Assembly: GCF_900111555.1 (NCBI RefSeq)
Contig: NZ_FOHZ01000002.1
Span: 1-64,000 of the forward strand
Reading direction: 5' to 3'
Length of the DNA: 64,000 bases
Origin: Marinobacter segnicrescens
GTDB taxonomy: Bacteria; Pseudomonadota; Gammaproteobacteria; Pseudomonadales; Oleiphilaceae
A program made the translations under genes and the position numbers. Below, one piece after another: positions 17,874 to 27,286 of the stretch; the stretch's first letter is position 1, and each line of letters starts with the position of its first letter. A model generated the notes under the pieces. The model worked only from the letters and a program-made list of their open reading frames with translations, was not told the origin of the DNA and searched no databases.

Positions 17874-18206
17874 GTGCGGCCAGGCTGGATTATCCCGCTG
17901 ACGGCGGGACTGCTGTTCTCATCTCCGGGCCTCGCCGGACCCTCCGGGGAAGAGCCCTCCGTGGAAGAGGGCCGCAAGGTGTTTACCGAACTCGCCCAAC
18001 CCGGGTGCCCGATATGTCATACGCTGGCGGATGCGGGTGCCACCGGGGCCATTGGGCCGGACCTCGACGAACTGGCACCCGACGAGGCCAAGGTCGCCGC
18101 AGCCGTGACCAATGGCGTCGGCATTATGCCGGCCTTCAATGAAACCCTTACCAGTGAGCAGATTGCCGCGGTGGCCCGGTACGTGGCCACCGTGACCGGT
18201 CAATAA
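17874..18206 (+). CDS. Monohaem cytochrome c, electron acceptor of the sulfite dehydrogenase
   Basis: A 110-residue exported cytochrome. The signal peptide covers about residues 1-21 (ending GLAGP). The haem-binding motif CPICH is at 45-49, and the likely axial methionine is M85 in GIMPAFN. It starts at a GTG one base after the stop of the molybdoenzyme gene, so translation is probably coupled. This pairing matches SorB-type subunits. The cytochrome would pass electrons from sulfite oxidation to the respiratory chain. Confidence 0.85.
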   Translation: MRPGWIIPLTAGLLFSSPGLAGPSGEEPSVEEGRKVFTELAQPGCPICHTLADAGATGAIGPDLDELAPDEAKVAAAVTNGVGIMPAFNETLTSEQIAAVARYVATVTGQ

Positions 18207-18217
18207 CCTGCCTGGAC

Positions 18218-18640
18218 TCAGGATTGCCGGAAGGTCAGGGCAACCGAGTTCATGCAGTAACGCTGCCCTGTGGGGGGCGGACCATCAGGGAAGACATGGC
18301 CCAGGTGGCTGTCGCACCGGGGGCAGCGGATCTCGGTACGGGTCATGCCGAGGCTGTGGTCTTCCAGGTAACGGATATGGTCCTTGTCAAATGGCTCGAA
18401 GAAGCTGGGCCATCCGGTCCCGGAATCAAACTTGGACGCCGAACTGAACAGTGGCAGGTCGCACAGGCGACAGTGGTAGACGCCGTCCTGCTTGTTATCC
18501 AGCAGGGTGCCGCAGAATGGGCGCTCGGTGCCATGGTCCAGCAATACCGTGCGCTCTTCCTGGCTCAGGTCGGCGGCCAGCCGGTCAACCTCGGCGGGCG
18601 AGAGTGGGGACAGGTCATAGCCTGCGGCAGATGTGCTCAT
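18218..18640 (-). CDS. msrB: Peptide-methionine (R)-S-oxide reductase MsrB
   Basis: A 140-residue methionine sulfoxide reductase specific for the R form. Zinc-binding cysteines are C57/C60 (CRLC) and C106/C109 (CPRC). The catalytic cysteine is C129 in [13 protein letters not shown]. The substrate pocket motif GTGWPSF is present. It has no export signal. The gene follows msrA on the same strand with a 51-base gap, so the two reductases are likely co-transcribed for repair of oxidised methionine. It converges with the cytochrome gene. Confidence 0.95.
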   Translation of the reverse strand: MSTSAAGYDLSPLSPAEVDRLAADLSQEERTVLLDHGTERPFCGTLLDNKQDGVYHCRLCDLPLFSSASKFDSGTGWPSFFEPFDKDHIRYLEDHSLGMTRTEIRCPRCDSHLGHVFPDGPPPTGQRYCMNSVALTFRQS

Positions 18641-18691
18641 GGTCGAACCTCCGGAACGGGGCGGCGGCCGGGCCTGACGAGCCAGGACCGG

Positions 18692-19318
18692 TCAGACCGT
18701 TTTCAGCCTGTCCGGATACACTTCCCTGACCTTTTTCAGCTTGGGCTCGGCGACCGCCATGATGTAGGGCTGCCGGGGATGCTTGCCGGCAAAGTTCTGA
18801 TGATACTCCTCGGCCGCGTAGAAATCCCGGAGCGGCTCGAGGCTGGTGACCACAGGGTCCGCAAAAATACCGGCCTGGTCAATCTGGCGGATATAGTCTT
18901 CCGCGACCCGACGCTGCTCCGGCGTTTCATAGAAAACGGTCGAGCGGTACTGCGGCCCCCGGTCATTGCCCTGGCGGTTCAGCTGGGTCGGGTCGTGGGC
19001 CACCGAGAAGAACACCCGGAGCAACTCGCCATAACTGATAACGGCGGGGTCGTACTCGACCTCCACGGCCTCGGCATGACCTGTCTGGCCGGTGCATACG
19101 GCATCGTAGTTGGCCGTCTGCGCATCTCCCCCGGCATAGCCGGAGGTCACCCGCTGAACACCATTCAGGGTAAGAAACACAGCTTCCACACACCAGAAAC
19201 AACCACCAGCCAGCACAGCCTTCTGCAGACCCTTGCCTTCCGGCTCAAGGTCATGGGGCGGGGCCGGGAAACGGTCCCGGGGAATGGTCATCCCGGAAAC
19301 ACTGCAGGTCATACTCAT
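18692..19318 (-). CDS. msrA: Peptide-methionine (S)-S-oxide reductase MsrA
   Basis: A 208-residue MsrA, reducing methionine-S-sulfoxide with thioredoxin. The catalytic motif GGCFWCVEAVF contains C40. The ring region VTSGYAGGDAQTANYDAVCT and the conserved IRQIDQAGIF-type segment are present. The N-terminal extension of about 35 residues is not a signal peptide. It is the first gene of an msrA-msrB pair. Oxidative-stress repair beside a sulfite oxidase may be coincidental. Confidence 0.94.
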   Translation of the reverse strand: MSMTCSVSGMTIPRDRFPAPPHDLEPEGKGLQKAVLAGGCFWCVEAVFLTLNGVQRVTSGYAGGDAQTANYDAVCTGQTGHAEAVEVEYDPAVISYGELLRVFFSVAHDPTQLNRQGNDRGPQYRSTVFYETPEQRRVAEDYIRQIDQAGIFADPVVTSLEPLRDFYAAEEYHQNFAGKHPRQPYIMAVAEPKLKKVREVYPDRLKTV

Positions 19319-19523
19319 CGCCTGTTTCCTCCATTTTCAGGCATTGTGGACAACCGGTCAGGGTGAAGGTTCCCCCTGGAGAAGCCGGCTGATTATTCAC
19401 AAGGCCCATTGTGTAAACTTTATACGCTGATTTCCAACTGCGCCAACCGGGTTGTGAACCGGTAGCAACGAGCCATGCGCCCCAACCCACAACCTTGTTC
19501 CCCGACCAGCATCCGCGAACGTT

Positions 19524-20687
19524 TCAGAACAACAATGCGCCCAGTGCGGCACAAGCCGGGGCCAGCACCCAAACCGGCATCCTCGCGACCGAAAGCGCCC
19601 ACCAGGTACCCAATACAAACGCGAGCCCTGCAGGGGAATTTACGGCAGACGTCCATACCGGATCATAGAGCGCTGCCAGTAGTAACCCAACGACACCGGC
19701 GTTGACACCGGCAAGGGCTGAACGGGCCCGCTCATGGCGACGCAGCCATTGCCACAACGGCAGGCCGGCAAACACCAGCAGTACTCCCGGCAGGAACACC
19801 GCCAACAACGCCAGTACAGCGCCGGGCACGCCACCGGAAATACCCCCCAGAAAGGCAGAAAAAGTAAACAGCGGGCCCGGAACGGCCTGGGCCGCCCCAT
19901 ACCCGGCCAGGAAGGTATCCGCCGACACCTGGCCAGAGCCCACGAAGCCTTCCTGTAACCACGGCAACACCACATGCCCACCGCCAAACACCAGCGCGCC
20001 GGAGCGATACATCTCGGCTGCCAGCCACCGCATGGACCCTGCCTCCGCTGGCAGGAATGAAGCCAGCAACAGCAGCATGAAAGCCACCGCGAACACCATC
20101 GGGCGCCGGCCCTGGACCGGTAACGACAGTGCTTCGCCGGCCTTGCTCGGCGGCACCCGCCTCATGAACCCGACGAATCCGGCCAGCGTCAGGGCGGCCA
20201 TCTGGATCAGCGCGGAACCGGCCAGCAGCAGAATGACCGCAACCATCAGTGCCAGGCCCTGACGCAAGGCATCGGGACACAGGTTGCGGCCCATCTGCCA
20301 TACTGCATGCCCCACCACGGCGACCACGAAGAGCTTCAGACCGCTCACCCAGCCCCCTTCGGCCGCATCCGGCCAGAGACTCAGACCAAAGGCGAACAGT
20401 GCCATCAGAATGGCAGAGGGCAGCGTGAACGCAAGCCATGCGGCCAAGGCTCCCCGGTAGTGGCCGCGCAGAAATCCGATGGCCAGCCCGGTCTGGCTGG
20501 AGGCAGGCCCTGGCAGCAGCTGGCAGAGGGCCACCACTTCCCCGTAGGCACCCTCGCTGAGCCAGCCGCGCCGGCGAACGAACTCATCATGGAAATAGCC
20601 GAGGTGGGCCGCCGGACCACCAAAGGAGGTCAGGCCCAGACGCAGGAAAATCGCAAACACCTCCCTGAACGAGGCTTTTTCACTCAC
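19524..20687 (-). CDS. chrA: Chromate transporter ChrA
   Basis: A 387-residue inner-membrane protein with two CHR domains. The first begins FLRLGLTSFGGPAAHLGYFH with the LCQLLPGPASSQTGLAIG signature; the second has GALVFGGGHVVLPWLQE and GYGAAQAVPGPLFTFSAFLG. About ten to twelve membrane segments. ChrA proteins export chromate and confer resistance, and members of normal length like this one may also act in general anion efflux. It stands alone, without chrB. A start ATG lies at 20687. Confidence 0.92.
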   Translation of the reverse strand: MSEKASFREVFAIFLRLGLTSFGGPAAHLGYFHDEFVRRRGWLSEGAYGEVVALCQLLPGPASSQTGLAIGFLRGHYRGALAAWLAFTLPSAILMALFAFGLSLWPDAAEGGWVSGLKLFVVAVVGHAVWQMGRNLCPDALRQGLALMVAVILLLAGSALIQMAALTLAGFVGFMRRVPPSKAGEALSLPVQGRRPMVFAVAFMLLLLASFLPAEAGSMRWLAAEMYRSGALVFGGGHVVLPWLQEGFVGSGQVSADTFLAGYGAAQAVPGPLFTFSAFLGGISGGVPGAVLALLAVFLPGVLLVFAGLPLWQWLRRHERARSALAGVNAGVVGLLLAALYDPVWTSAVNSPAGLAFVLGTWWALSVARMPVWVLAPACAALGALLF

Positions 20688-20810
20688 AACGGATTACCTC
20701 CGGCTGGACGTGGAATCACACAGACGTAAGGATACGTCGTATTTACGGGTCGGTCCTGAGGGACCATACTGTTTTGTAGCCCATGACAACAATGGCTCCG
20801 GATCCAAGAA

Positions 20811-21782
20811 ATGACCGCACAGGCTCCTGTACCCAACGATGACGACTGGCTACGCTACCGGCTCAGCCTCAGACTGGGGGCTGTCCATGCCCGGCAGCGC
20901 CTGAGCATTGAAAGGGAATCCGAACAGCGGGTGACCGGCCGTGACCATCGCTCCTTTCACCTGGAAAACCTCTACAGCGCCCACGGTTTTATCCGTACCT
21001 GCCTGAAACTCTCCGGCCTGCTGAAGCGGGGGCAGAGCAACAGCAGGCGTCTGCAAACGGTTGAGCAACGCTTTCCCATCACTTCCCTGCCAGAGGCCTT
21101 TGACGGATTCCGCATCCTTCACCTGACAGACCTCCATGTGGACATGGACCCGGCCAACCTGGAAGCGGTGATCCGCCAGATACAGCCCCTGGAGTATGAC
21201 CTGTGTGTATTGACCGGAGATTACAGGAAGCTGACCTGGGGCCCGGTGGATGCAGCACTCGAAGGTATGGCACAGCTTCGCGAAGCCATCAGGGGCGATG
21301 CCCTGGCGGTTCTGGGCAACCATGACAGCATTCGTATGGTGCCGGCACTGGAAGAAATGGGCTACCGGCTCTTGCTGAACGAACACCAGGCCATCGAGCG
21401 GGGCGACCAGGCGCTTTATATCGCGGGTGTCGACGACGCCCACTATTACAAGGTGCACAACCTTCAACGGGCGGGCGATGACATTCCGGAAGGTGCCGTA
21501 TCGCTGCTGTTGAGCCATACCCCGGAAATCTGGCGGGAAGCGGCCCATGCCGGCTACGACCTGTTCCTGTGCGGGCACACCCACGGCGGCCAGATCTGCC
21601 TGCCCGGCGGCCTGCCCGTAACCCTGGATGCTGACTGCCCCCGGGCCCTTGGGCGTGGCTACTGGCGCCATAATGGTATGCAGGGCTATACCTCTCCGGG
21701 TGCCGGTACCTCAGTGGTCAATGTGCGACTGAACTGTCCGCCGGAAGTCACCATTCATACCCTGGTCCGGGGGCCGGATTAG
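20811..21782 (+). CDS. Metallophosphoesterase (calcineurin-like)
   Basis: A 323-residue phosphoesterase. All metal-site blocks are present in order: HLTDLHVDMD, LTGDYRK, VLGNHDS, LLSHTPE and CGHTHGGQICLPGG. About 95 N-terminal residues precede the catalytic domain and are not a signal peptide. Relatives include YaeI/LpxG-like enzymes that cleave UDP-diacylglucosamine in lipid A synthesis, but substrate cannot be fixed from sequence. The neighbouring convergent gene encodes a CDP-archaeol synthase-like membrane protein, which hints at phospholipid work. Confidence 0.8.
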   Translation: MTAQAPVPNDDDWLRYRLSLRLGAVHARQRLSIERESEQRVTGRDHRSFHLENLYSAHGFIRTCLKLSGLLKRGQSNSRRLQTVEQRFPITSLPEAFDGFRILHLTDLHVDMDPANLEAVIRQIQPLEYDLCVLTGDYRKLTWGPVDAALEGMAQLREAIRGDALAVLGNHDSIRMVPALEEMGYRLLLNEHQAIERGDQALYIAGVDDAHYYKVHNLQRAGDDIPEGAVSLLLSHTPEIWREAAHAGYDLFLCGHTHGGQICLPGGLPVTLDADCPRALGRGYWRHNGMQGYTSPGAGTSVVNVRLNCPPEVTIHTLVRGPD

Positions 21783-21799
21783 GGCTGTGGTATCCGTCT

Positions 21800-22279
21800 T
21801 CAATGGGGCTGTTTGCGGATCCCAAGCTGGTATAGCAACGGGGAAAACACCATGTTGGCGGTGACGAACAGCAGCACTACGCCGATAGCCTGCCAAAGGG
21901 GAAAGTCCAGCTGCCACCAGGCGTAAGCCACCGGCAGTACCGACTCCGGCAACTGGTCAAGCCCCGACGCCCGGGCACTGGGCTCCAACGCCATACGGCG
22001 CTTGATAAAACTGCTGAGCAGGTCGCCCCCCAGGGCCAGGGCTGCGAACACAACCCCGAATGAAACACTCAACCCCATCACCGGCGCGAACACCGTACAG
22101 GACAGCAACCCGGCCACCAGGCCTCGCCAGGTCTTGCTTCGCCCCAGCAGCGGCTGACCGTCCCACAGACGCAGCCCACCATCCACCGGGGCCGAAAAGC
22201 GGTGTTGCAACAGCCTGGCTGCCACCACCGGAGCGCCGTTGGCAAGGACCAGCAATAACAGCAGCCAGACTGTGATCAT
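21800..22279 (-). CDS. CDP-archaeol synthase-like membrane protein (CarS/DUF46)
   Basis: A 159-residue integral membrane protein with about four to five helices. The cytidylyltransferase-like core is recognised by LLGRSKTWRGLVAGLL, the LGGDLLSSFIKRRM motif and GLDQLPESVLP. In archaea CarS activates unsaturated archaetidic acid with CTP; related proteins occur in many bacteria with unknown substrates. It is 20 bases downstream of fumC on the same strand and could be co-transcribed. It is much shorter than CdsA. Confidence 0.8.
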   Translation of the reverse strand: MITVWLLLLLVLANGAPVVAARLLQHRFSAPVDGGLRLWDGQPLLGRSKTWRGLVAGLLSCTVFAPVMGLSVSFGVVFAALALGGDLLSSFIKRRMALEPSARASGLDQLPESVLPVAYAWWQLDFPLWQAIGVVLLFVTANMVFSPLLYQLGIRKQPH

Positions 22280-22299
22280 GGATCGGTCGATCTCCGGTA

Positions 22300-23679
22300 T
22301 CAGTTGCCGATGCCGCCCCGGGTTAACGCTATCGGGTCCAGCAGTTGCTGGAGCCGCTCACGACTCAGGCCGCTTTTTTCCTCGGCCACGTCGATGATGG
22401 AGCGGCCACTGGCGTAGGCCTCCTTGGCGATTTCCGCAGCTTTTGCATAACCGATTTCCGGATTGAGGGCGGTGACCAGCACCGGATTTCGGCCCACCGC
22501 CTCATCCAGCGTCGCTTCGTTGACGGTGAAACCTGCGATTGCCTTATCACCCAGCAAACGGGCGCTGTTGGCGAGCAGGCTCCCCATATCCAGCAGATTG
22601 GCCCCCACCAGCGGCAGCATGACATTCAACTGGAAGTTACCGGACTGCCCGGCAATGGCGACGGCGCTGTCCAGCCCCATGACCTGTGCCGAGGCCATGG
22701 CCACAGACTCGGGAATCACCGGGTTCACCTTGCCAGGCATAATGGAGCTGCCCGGCTGCAGCGCCGGCAGGCTGATTTCTGCCAGACCGTGGATGGGGCC
22801 GCTGTTCATCCAGCGCAAGTCGTTGGCAATTTTCATCAGTACGATGGCCATACCCCGGAACTGGGCCGAGAGATTCACGGGACCATCGACAGCGCTCTGG
22901 CCCACAAACTTGTGTTCCATTTCGCGGAATCGGAACCCGGTGAGCTGGTACATGGCCTTGGCAAACTCGCCGGCAAAACGGGTATCGGCGTTCACCCCTG
23001 TACCCACGGCGGTACCGCCCTGCGGAATGGCCAGCAGTTCCTCGCTGCTCTGCTCCAGGCGCCGCCCGACACCCTCGAGCTGCTCGCGCCAGGTTCGCAG
23101 TTCCTGGCCAAGGGTGACCGGCATGGCGTCCATCAGGTGGGTGCGACCGGTCTTCACCTGACCGAGCAGCAGGTTCTCCCGCTCGTAGATAATACCCTGC
23201 AAATGAGTCAGCGCCGGCAGCACGGATGCCTGCAGCGAGGTCACCGCACTTACATGGATTGCCGTGGGGATCACGTCGTTGGAGCTCTGGCTCATGTTGA
23301 CGTGGTCGTTGGGATTAACCTCCAGCTGTTCGGTGCTGGCCAGGCGCGCCAGCACCTCGTTCACGTTCATGTTGGTGCTGGTGCCGGAGCCCGTCTGGTA
23401 GCGGTCTACCGGGAACTGGTCCTCCAGGCCCCCCTGAAGCACGCGGTCGCAGGCGGAAGTGATCGCCGCGAAACGGTCACCATCCAGCAGGTTCAGGCGA
23501 TGGTTGGCTTCAGCTGCCGCCTTCTTTACCAGCACCACGGCGTCGATGAAACCTGCGGGCATCGGTTGGCCGCTCACCGGAAAATTGTCGACGGCCCTCT
23601 GGGTCTGGGCGCCCCAAAGTGCGTTGGTGGGCACCCTGACCTCACCCAGACTGTCTTTTTCGATCCTGGTGTCGCTCAT
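22300..23679 (-). CDS. fumC: Class II fumarate hydratase
   Basis: A 459-residue fumarase of the iron-independent, oxygen-stable class, converting fumarate and malate in the TCA cycle. Motifs: TGSGTSTNMNVNEVLA, the substrate segment MSQSSNDVIPTAIHVS, RTHLMDAMPVTLGQE, and the superfamily signature GSSIMPGKVNPVIPES. Length is normal. The start ATG at 23679 follows GGAGG. It is separated from the upstream aldehyde dehydrogenase by a terminator, so it probably has its own promoter. Confidence 0.96.
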   Translation of the reverse strand: MSDTRIEKDSLGEVRVPTNALWGAQTQRAVDNFPVSGQPMPAGFIDAVVLVKKAAAEANHRLNLLDGDRFAAITSACDRVLQGGLEDQFPVDRYQTGSGTSTNMNVNEVLARLASTEQLEVNPNDHVNMSQSSNDVIPTAIHVSAVTSLQASVLPALTHLQGIIYERENLLLGQVKTGRTHLMDAMPVTLGQELRTWREQLEGVGRRLEQSSEELLAIPQGGTAVGTGVNADTRFAGEFAKAMYQLTGFRFREMEHKFVGQSAVDGPVNLSAQFRGMAIVLMKIANDLRWMNSGPIHGLAEISLPALQPGSSIMPGKVNPVIPESVAMASAQVMGLDSAVAIAGQSGNFQLNVMLPLVGANLLDMGSLLANSARLLGDKAIAGFTVNEATLDEAVGRNPVLVTALNPEIGYAKAAEIAKEAYASGRSIIDVAEEKSGLSRERLQQLLDPIALTRGGIGN

Positions 23680-23765
23680 ACCTTGCCTCCTCCAATGATG
23701 TGCTGTCCGTCCATACGGATACTTTTAGTCATTGGGATCAGTCAGGGCAACCACAACCCGGTAAA

Positions 23766-23816
23766 CAAAAAAGGCCGATACCAACCACTGTGCGTTCACG
23801 CCGTGGTCAGTCGGCC
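23766..23816 (-). terminator. Rho-independent terminator after the aldehyde dehydrogenase gene
   Basis: On the minus strand GGCCGA...CCAC pairs with GTGG...TCGGCC (with an internal loop), followed immediately by TTTTTTG. It begins 64 bases after the aldehyde dehydrogenase stop codon and isolates that gene from fumC. Confidence 0.75.
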
Positions 23817-23880
23817 AAGGGAGTACCACCGGGCAAGCCATCGCGCCCTGCCCGAGGTGGTTCGTCAAATTGTCAGGCGG

Positions 23881-25401
23881 TCAGAAAAAGCCCAGCGGGT
23901 TGATGTCGTAGCTCACCAGCATGTTCTTGGTTTGCTGGTAATGCTCAAGCACCATCTTGTGGGTTTCACGGCCGACACCGGATTTCTTGTAGCCGCCGAA
24001 GGCGGCATGGGCGGGATAGGCGTGGTAGCAGTTCATCCACACCCGGCCTGCCTGGATGCCGCGCCCCATGCGATAGGCGCGGTTGGTGTCGCGGGTCCAG
24101 ACGCCGGCGCCGAGACCGAACTCGGTATCATTGGCAATGGCCAGGGCTTCTGCTTCGTCCTTGAAGGTGGTGACACCGACTACTGGGCCGAAGATTTCCT
24201 CCTGGAACACCCGCATGCTGTTCTCGCCCTTGAGCAGGGTGGGCTGGATGTAGAAGCCGCTGTTGAACTCCACACCCAGGTCTTCCCTGTCACCGCCGAT
24301 CAGCACCTGGGCACCCTCTTCCCGGCCGATGGCCAGGTAGGACATGATCTTGTCGAACTGCTCCTTGCTGGCCTGCGCCCCGACCTGTACGTCGGTATCC
24401 AGGGGGTTGCCGCGTTTGATGGTTTTGGTGCGGTCGATTACACGGGCGATAAACTCATCGTAGATATCTTCCTGGATCAGGGCCCGGGAGGGACAGGTGC
24501 ACACCTCGCCCTGGTTAAAGAACGCCAGCACCAGGCCTTCCGCCGCCTTGTCGATAAAGTCCGGCTCTGCCTGCATGATGTCGGAGAAGTAGATGTTCGG
24601 GGACTTGCCGCCCAGCTCAACAGTGGAGGGAATGATGTTCTCTGCGGCGCACTTCATGATGTGGGCACCCACCGGTGTGGAGCCGGTGAAGGCGATCTTG
24701 GCGATCCGCTGACTGGACGCCAGCGCCTGGCCAGCTTCGGCACCATAGCCATTGACGACGTTCAGCACCCCAGGCGGCAGCAGGTCGCCGATCAACTCCA
24801 TCAGCACCAGGATAGACGCCGGGGTCTGCTCGGCGGGCTTGAGCACCGTACAGTTACCGGCGGCCAGGCAGGGTGCCAGTTTCCAGGTAGCCATCAGCAG
24901 GGGGAAGTTCCAGGGGATAATCTGCCCCACCACACCCAGGGGTTCGTGGAAGTGATAGGCCACGGTGTTGGCGTCAATCTCACCCAGGTGTCCTTCCTGG
25001 GCGCGGATGCAGCCGGCGAAATACCGGAAGTGGTCCACCGCCAGGGGAATATCGGCGTTCAGGGTTTCGCGCACCGCCTTGCCGTTATCCCAGGTCTCGG
25101 CCACGGCCAGTTTTTCCAGGTTCTGCTCCATGCGGTCGGCAATTTTGAGCAGGATGTTGGAGCGCTCCTGCACCGAGGTCTTGCCCCAGGCCGGGGCGGC
25201 CTTGTGGGCAGCGTCCAGCGCCAGGTCGATATCTTCGGCGGTTGAGCGGGGAATGCGGCAGAAGGCCTCACCAGTGACGGGGGTAATGTTGTCGAAGTAC
25301 TGGCCCTTGACCGGGGCGACCCATTCACCGCCAATGTAGTTTTCGTACTGCTGCTTGTAAGAGACGACAGAGCCGTCCTTGCCGGGTTGTGCGTAGATCA
25401 T
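23881..25401 (-). CDS. exaC: NAD-dependent aldehyde dehydrogenase (ExaC/AldB type)
   Basis: A 506-residue aldehyde dehydrogenase. The catalytic cysteine is C301 in [12 protein letters not shown], the general base is E262 in VELGGKSPN, and the cofactor segment is [12 protein letters not shown]. The CTCPSR context is typical of acetaldehyde dehydrogenases such as ExaC of Pseudomonas, which oxidises acetaldehyde from ethanol. The open frame runs 42 codons upstream, but the ATG at 25401 gives the family's usual N-terminus. It is divergent from a LuxR-type response regulator of the kind that controls ethanol oxidation, supporting the role. Confidence 0.9.
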   Translation of the reverse strand: MIYAQPGKDGSVVSYKQQYENYIGGEWVAPVKGQYFDNITPVTGEAFCRIPRSTAEDIDLALDAAHKAAPAWGKTSVQERSNILLKIADRMEQNLEKLAVAETWDNGKAVRETLNADIPLAVDHFRYFAGCIRAQEGHLGEIDANTVAYHFHEPLGVVGQIIPWNFPLLMATWKLAPCLAAGNCTVLKPAEQTPASILVLMELIGDLLPPGVLNVVNGYGAEAGQALASSQRIAKIAFTGSTPVGAHIMKCAAENIIPSTVELGGKSPNIYFSDIMQAEPDFIDKAAEGLVLAFFNQGEVCTCPSRALIQEDIYDEFIARVIDRTKTIKRGNPLDTDVQVGAQASKEQFDKIMSYLAIGREEGAQVLIGGDREDLGVEFNSGFYIQPTLLKGENSMRVFQEEIFGPVVGVTTFKDEAEALAIANDTEFGLGAGVWTRDTNRAYRMGRGIQAGRVWMNCYHAYPAHAAFGGYKKSGVGRETHKMVLEHYQQTKNMLVSYDINPLGFF

Positions 25402-25641
25402 GGCTGTCACCTTGTTGTTGTGGTTTGATATGCCAGCAATCACCATAGTCCGTGCGCGGGCGTCCGTGTATGGTGCCTTCGCCTTGCCTGGTCTCCTTCT
25501 TTGGTCGTAGATCCTTGGTACAGACACTCCCGGGACTGCCAGCCCGCGGCGATTCAGGGTATTCTTCCGGTGAATGGTCGGTTAAGCCCGAGATCCGACA
25601 GCGCCAATAACGATAAAAACGACTGGAAAGGGCTCTCTTTG

Positions 25642-26319
25642 ATGAACCCGTCACCGAACATCCTCATTGTGGATGACCATCCCCTGTTCCGGGAGGCCAT
25701 GGCACTGGTCATCACCACGGAACTCCCCGGCGCACAGCTGGGCGAGGCCAGCACCCTGCCCATGGCCCTTCAGCGCCTTGCCGAGGGACCGGTGCCTGAC
25801 CTGGTGCTGCTGGACCTAAACCTGCCCGGTGTGCACGGACTGGAAGGACTGGCCGAGGTGAGCGCCGCAGCGCCCGACGCCCCGGTCGTGATCATCTCCG
25901 CCGAAGAAGACAAGCAGCTGATCCTGCAGGCCATCAATGCCGGCGCCATGGGCTTTATTACCAAGTCTGCGCCGCGGGAGCGAATGCGACAGGCCCTCAG
26001 ACAGGTACTCGAAGGCAACATCTACCTGCCTCCAGACATTGTCCGTGGGAGTTCGTCAGGCGATTCCCCATCCCGCAATACACCGCAGATTTCCGAAGAG
26101 GCCCTGAACCGCCTGACGGAGCGGCAGCTGCGGGTGCTGGAGCGGATGGCCATGGGCGAAAGCAACAAGCAGATTGCCTGGGCCCTGAACATCACTGAAA
26201 CCACGGTAAAAACCCATGTCTCGGCGATTCTTGGCAAGCTGGGGGTGAATAACCGGGTTCAGGCCATACTGGCGGCCGGCGAGTGGCTGGAGAACCGCAA
26301 GTCCCGGAGGACCGATTAG
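25642..26319 (+). CDS. LuxR/NarL-family response regulator (ErbR/AgmR-like)
   Basis: A 225-residue two-component regulator. The receiver domain holds acidic residues D11/D12 (ILIVDDHPL) and phosphoacceptor D58 (LVLLDLNLPG). The C-terminal LuxR-type HTH is at about 150-215 (LTERQLRVLERMAMGESNKQ then IAWALNITETTVKTHVSAIL). The ATG at 25642 after AAAGGG is chosen; the open frame upstream is long but lacks family sequence. Divergence from exaC and resemblance to regulators of alcohol oxidation (AgmR/ErbR/ExaE) suggest it controls the aldehyde dehydrogenase. The adjacent convergent kinase is a possible partner. Confidence 0.88.
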   Translation: MNPSPNILIVDDHPLFREAMALVITTELPGAQLGEASTLPMALQRLAEGPVPDLVLLDLNLPGVHGLEGLAEVSAAAPDAPVVIISAEEDKQLILQAINAGAMGFITKSAPRERMRQALRQVLEGNIYLPPDIVRGSSSGDSPSRNTPQISEEALNRLTERQLRVLERMAMGESNKQIAWALNITETTVKTHVSAILGKLGVNNRVQAILAAGEWLENRKSRRTD

Positions 26320-26332
26320 TCGCCGGGCCGGC

Positions 26333-27286
26333 TCAGTCTGCCGATACCAGTGGCACAGCGATGGCGAAGCGGGAGCCCTTTCCGGGACGGGATGCCACGG
26401 TCACCGGATGGTCAAGCAGGGTGGCGATACGGTCCACAATGGCCAGCCCCAGACCCAGGCCAGCATCCGGCGGGGCATCACCGGGCCGGGCCCGTCGAAA
26501 CTCCTGGAAAATGTCCGCCAGCTGGTGGGCCTCGATGCCCGGCCCGGTATCCCAAACCTGTATTTCCAGCTGCCGGTCCCGACGCCGACACCCCATCAGG
26601 ATGCCGCCAGCGTCGGTATAACGCAGCGCATTGCTGAAAAAATTGCGCAGTACCCGGGCCAGCAAGCGGGAATCCGTCCACACCCGGCCTTTCGTGGCCA
26701 CATAACGGAAGGCCAGCCCCTTGTCCGCCGCCAGCTGGCTGAACTCCTGGGCCAGGCCATCCAGCAGGTCGGCAAGGTCAAAGCTGGACGGATCAGGCTC
26801 GATGACCCCCGCATCGAGCCGGGAGATGTCCACCAGGGTCCCCAGAAGGTGATCCACCGCTTCCAGCGACGACCCCAGCGAGCGCACCAGGCTGGCCGCT
26901 GTGCCTTCCAGGCCCTGTTCCTCCAGGGCGCCGGTGAACAGGCGGGCGGCATTGAGCGGCTGCAGCAGGTCATGGCTGACAGCCGCCAGGAAGCGGGACT
27001 TGGAATGGTTCGCCTGCTCCGCCTCGGCCCGGGCCTGCTCCAGGGCGCTGTTGCTTTCCCGCAGGTCATCCATCAGCTGGTTGAGGGCTTCGGTACGCTC
27101 CCGCACCTGCTCTGCCAGCATCACTGAATGCTCGAATACGGCGTAAGGGTCCGGCGTCCGGCCAGTGCCGGATTCCACATGAGCGATCAGCGAATCACGA
27201 ATCTTGCGCAGGCGGGCGTTTTCCGCCTCCAGCTCGCGGATGCGGTTATCATGGGGGCTATCGCGGGCAACGTCAGGCTGCATCAT
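26333..27286 (-). CDS. Soluble sensor histidine kinase (NahK/ErcS-like core, no PAS domain)
   Basis: A 317-residue kinase without membrane segments. An N-terminal coiled-coil region (about 12-95) leads to the dimerisation/phosphoacceptor helix AAVSHDLLQPLNAARLF with H105. The ATPase domain follows: N-box LRNFFSNALRYTDAGG, G1 VWDTGPGIE and G2 GLGLGLAIVDR. The H-box is the type found in NahK/ErcS kinases, which are much longer and carry PAS domains; those are absent here. Its start overlaps the stop of the FIST-protein gene by four bases (ATGA), so the two are translationally coupled and the FIST protein is probably its sensor. Confidence 0.9.
   Translation of the reverse strand: MMQPDVARDSPHDNRIRELEAENARLRKIRDSLIAHVESGTGRTPDPYAVFEHSVMLAEQVRERTEALNQLMDDLRESNSALEQARAEAEQANHSKSRFLAAVSHDLLQPLNAARLFTGALEEQGLEGTAASLVRSLGSSLEAVDHLLGTLVDISRLDAGVIEPDPSSFDLADLLDGLAQEFSQLAADKGLAFRYVATKGRVWTDSRLLARVLRNFFSNALRYTDAGGILMGCRRRDRQLEIQVWDTGPGIEAHQLADIFQEFRRARPGDAPPDAGLGLGLAIVDRIATLLDHPVTVASRPGKGSRFAIAVPLVSAD

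Noticed and set aside
22345..25245. A 966-codon plus-strand open frame opposite fumC and the aldehyde dehydrogenase
   Set aside because: It is exactly antisense to two strongly conserved genes, is very His/Gly-rich in the way antisense frames of G+C-rich genes are, and matches no family.
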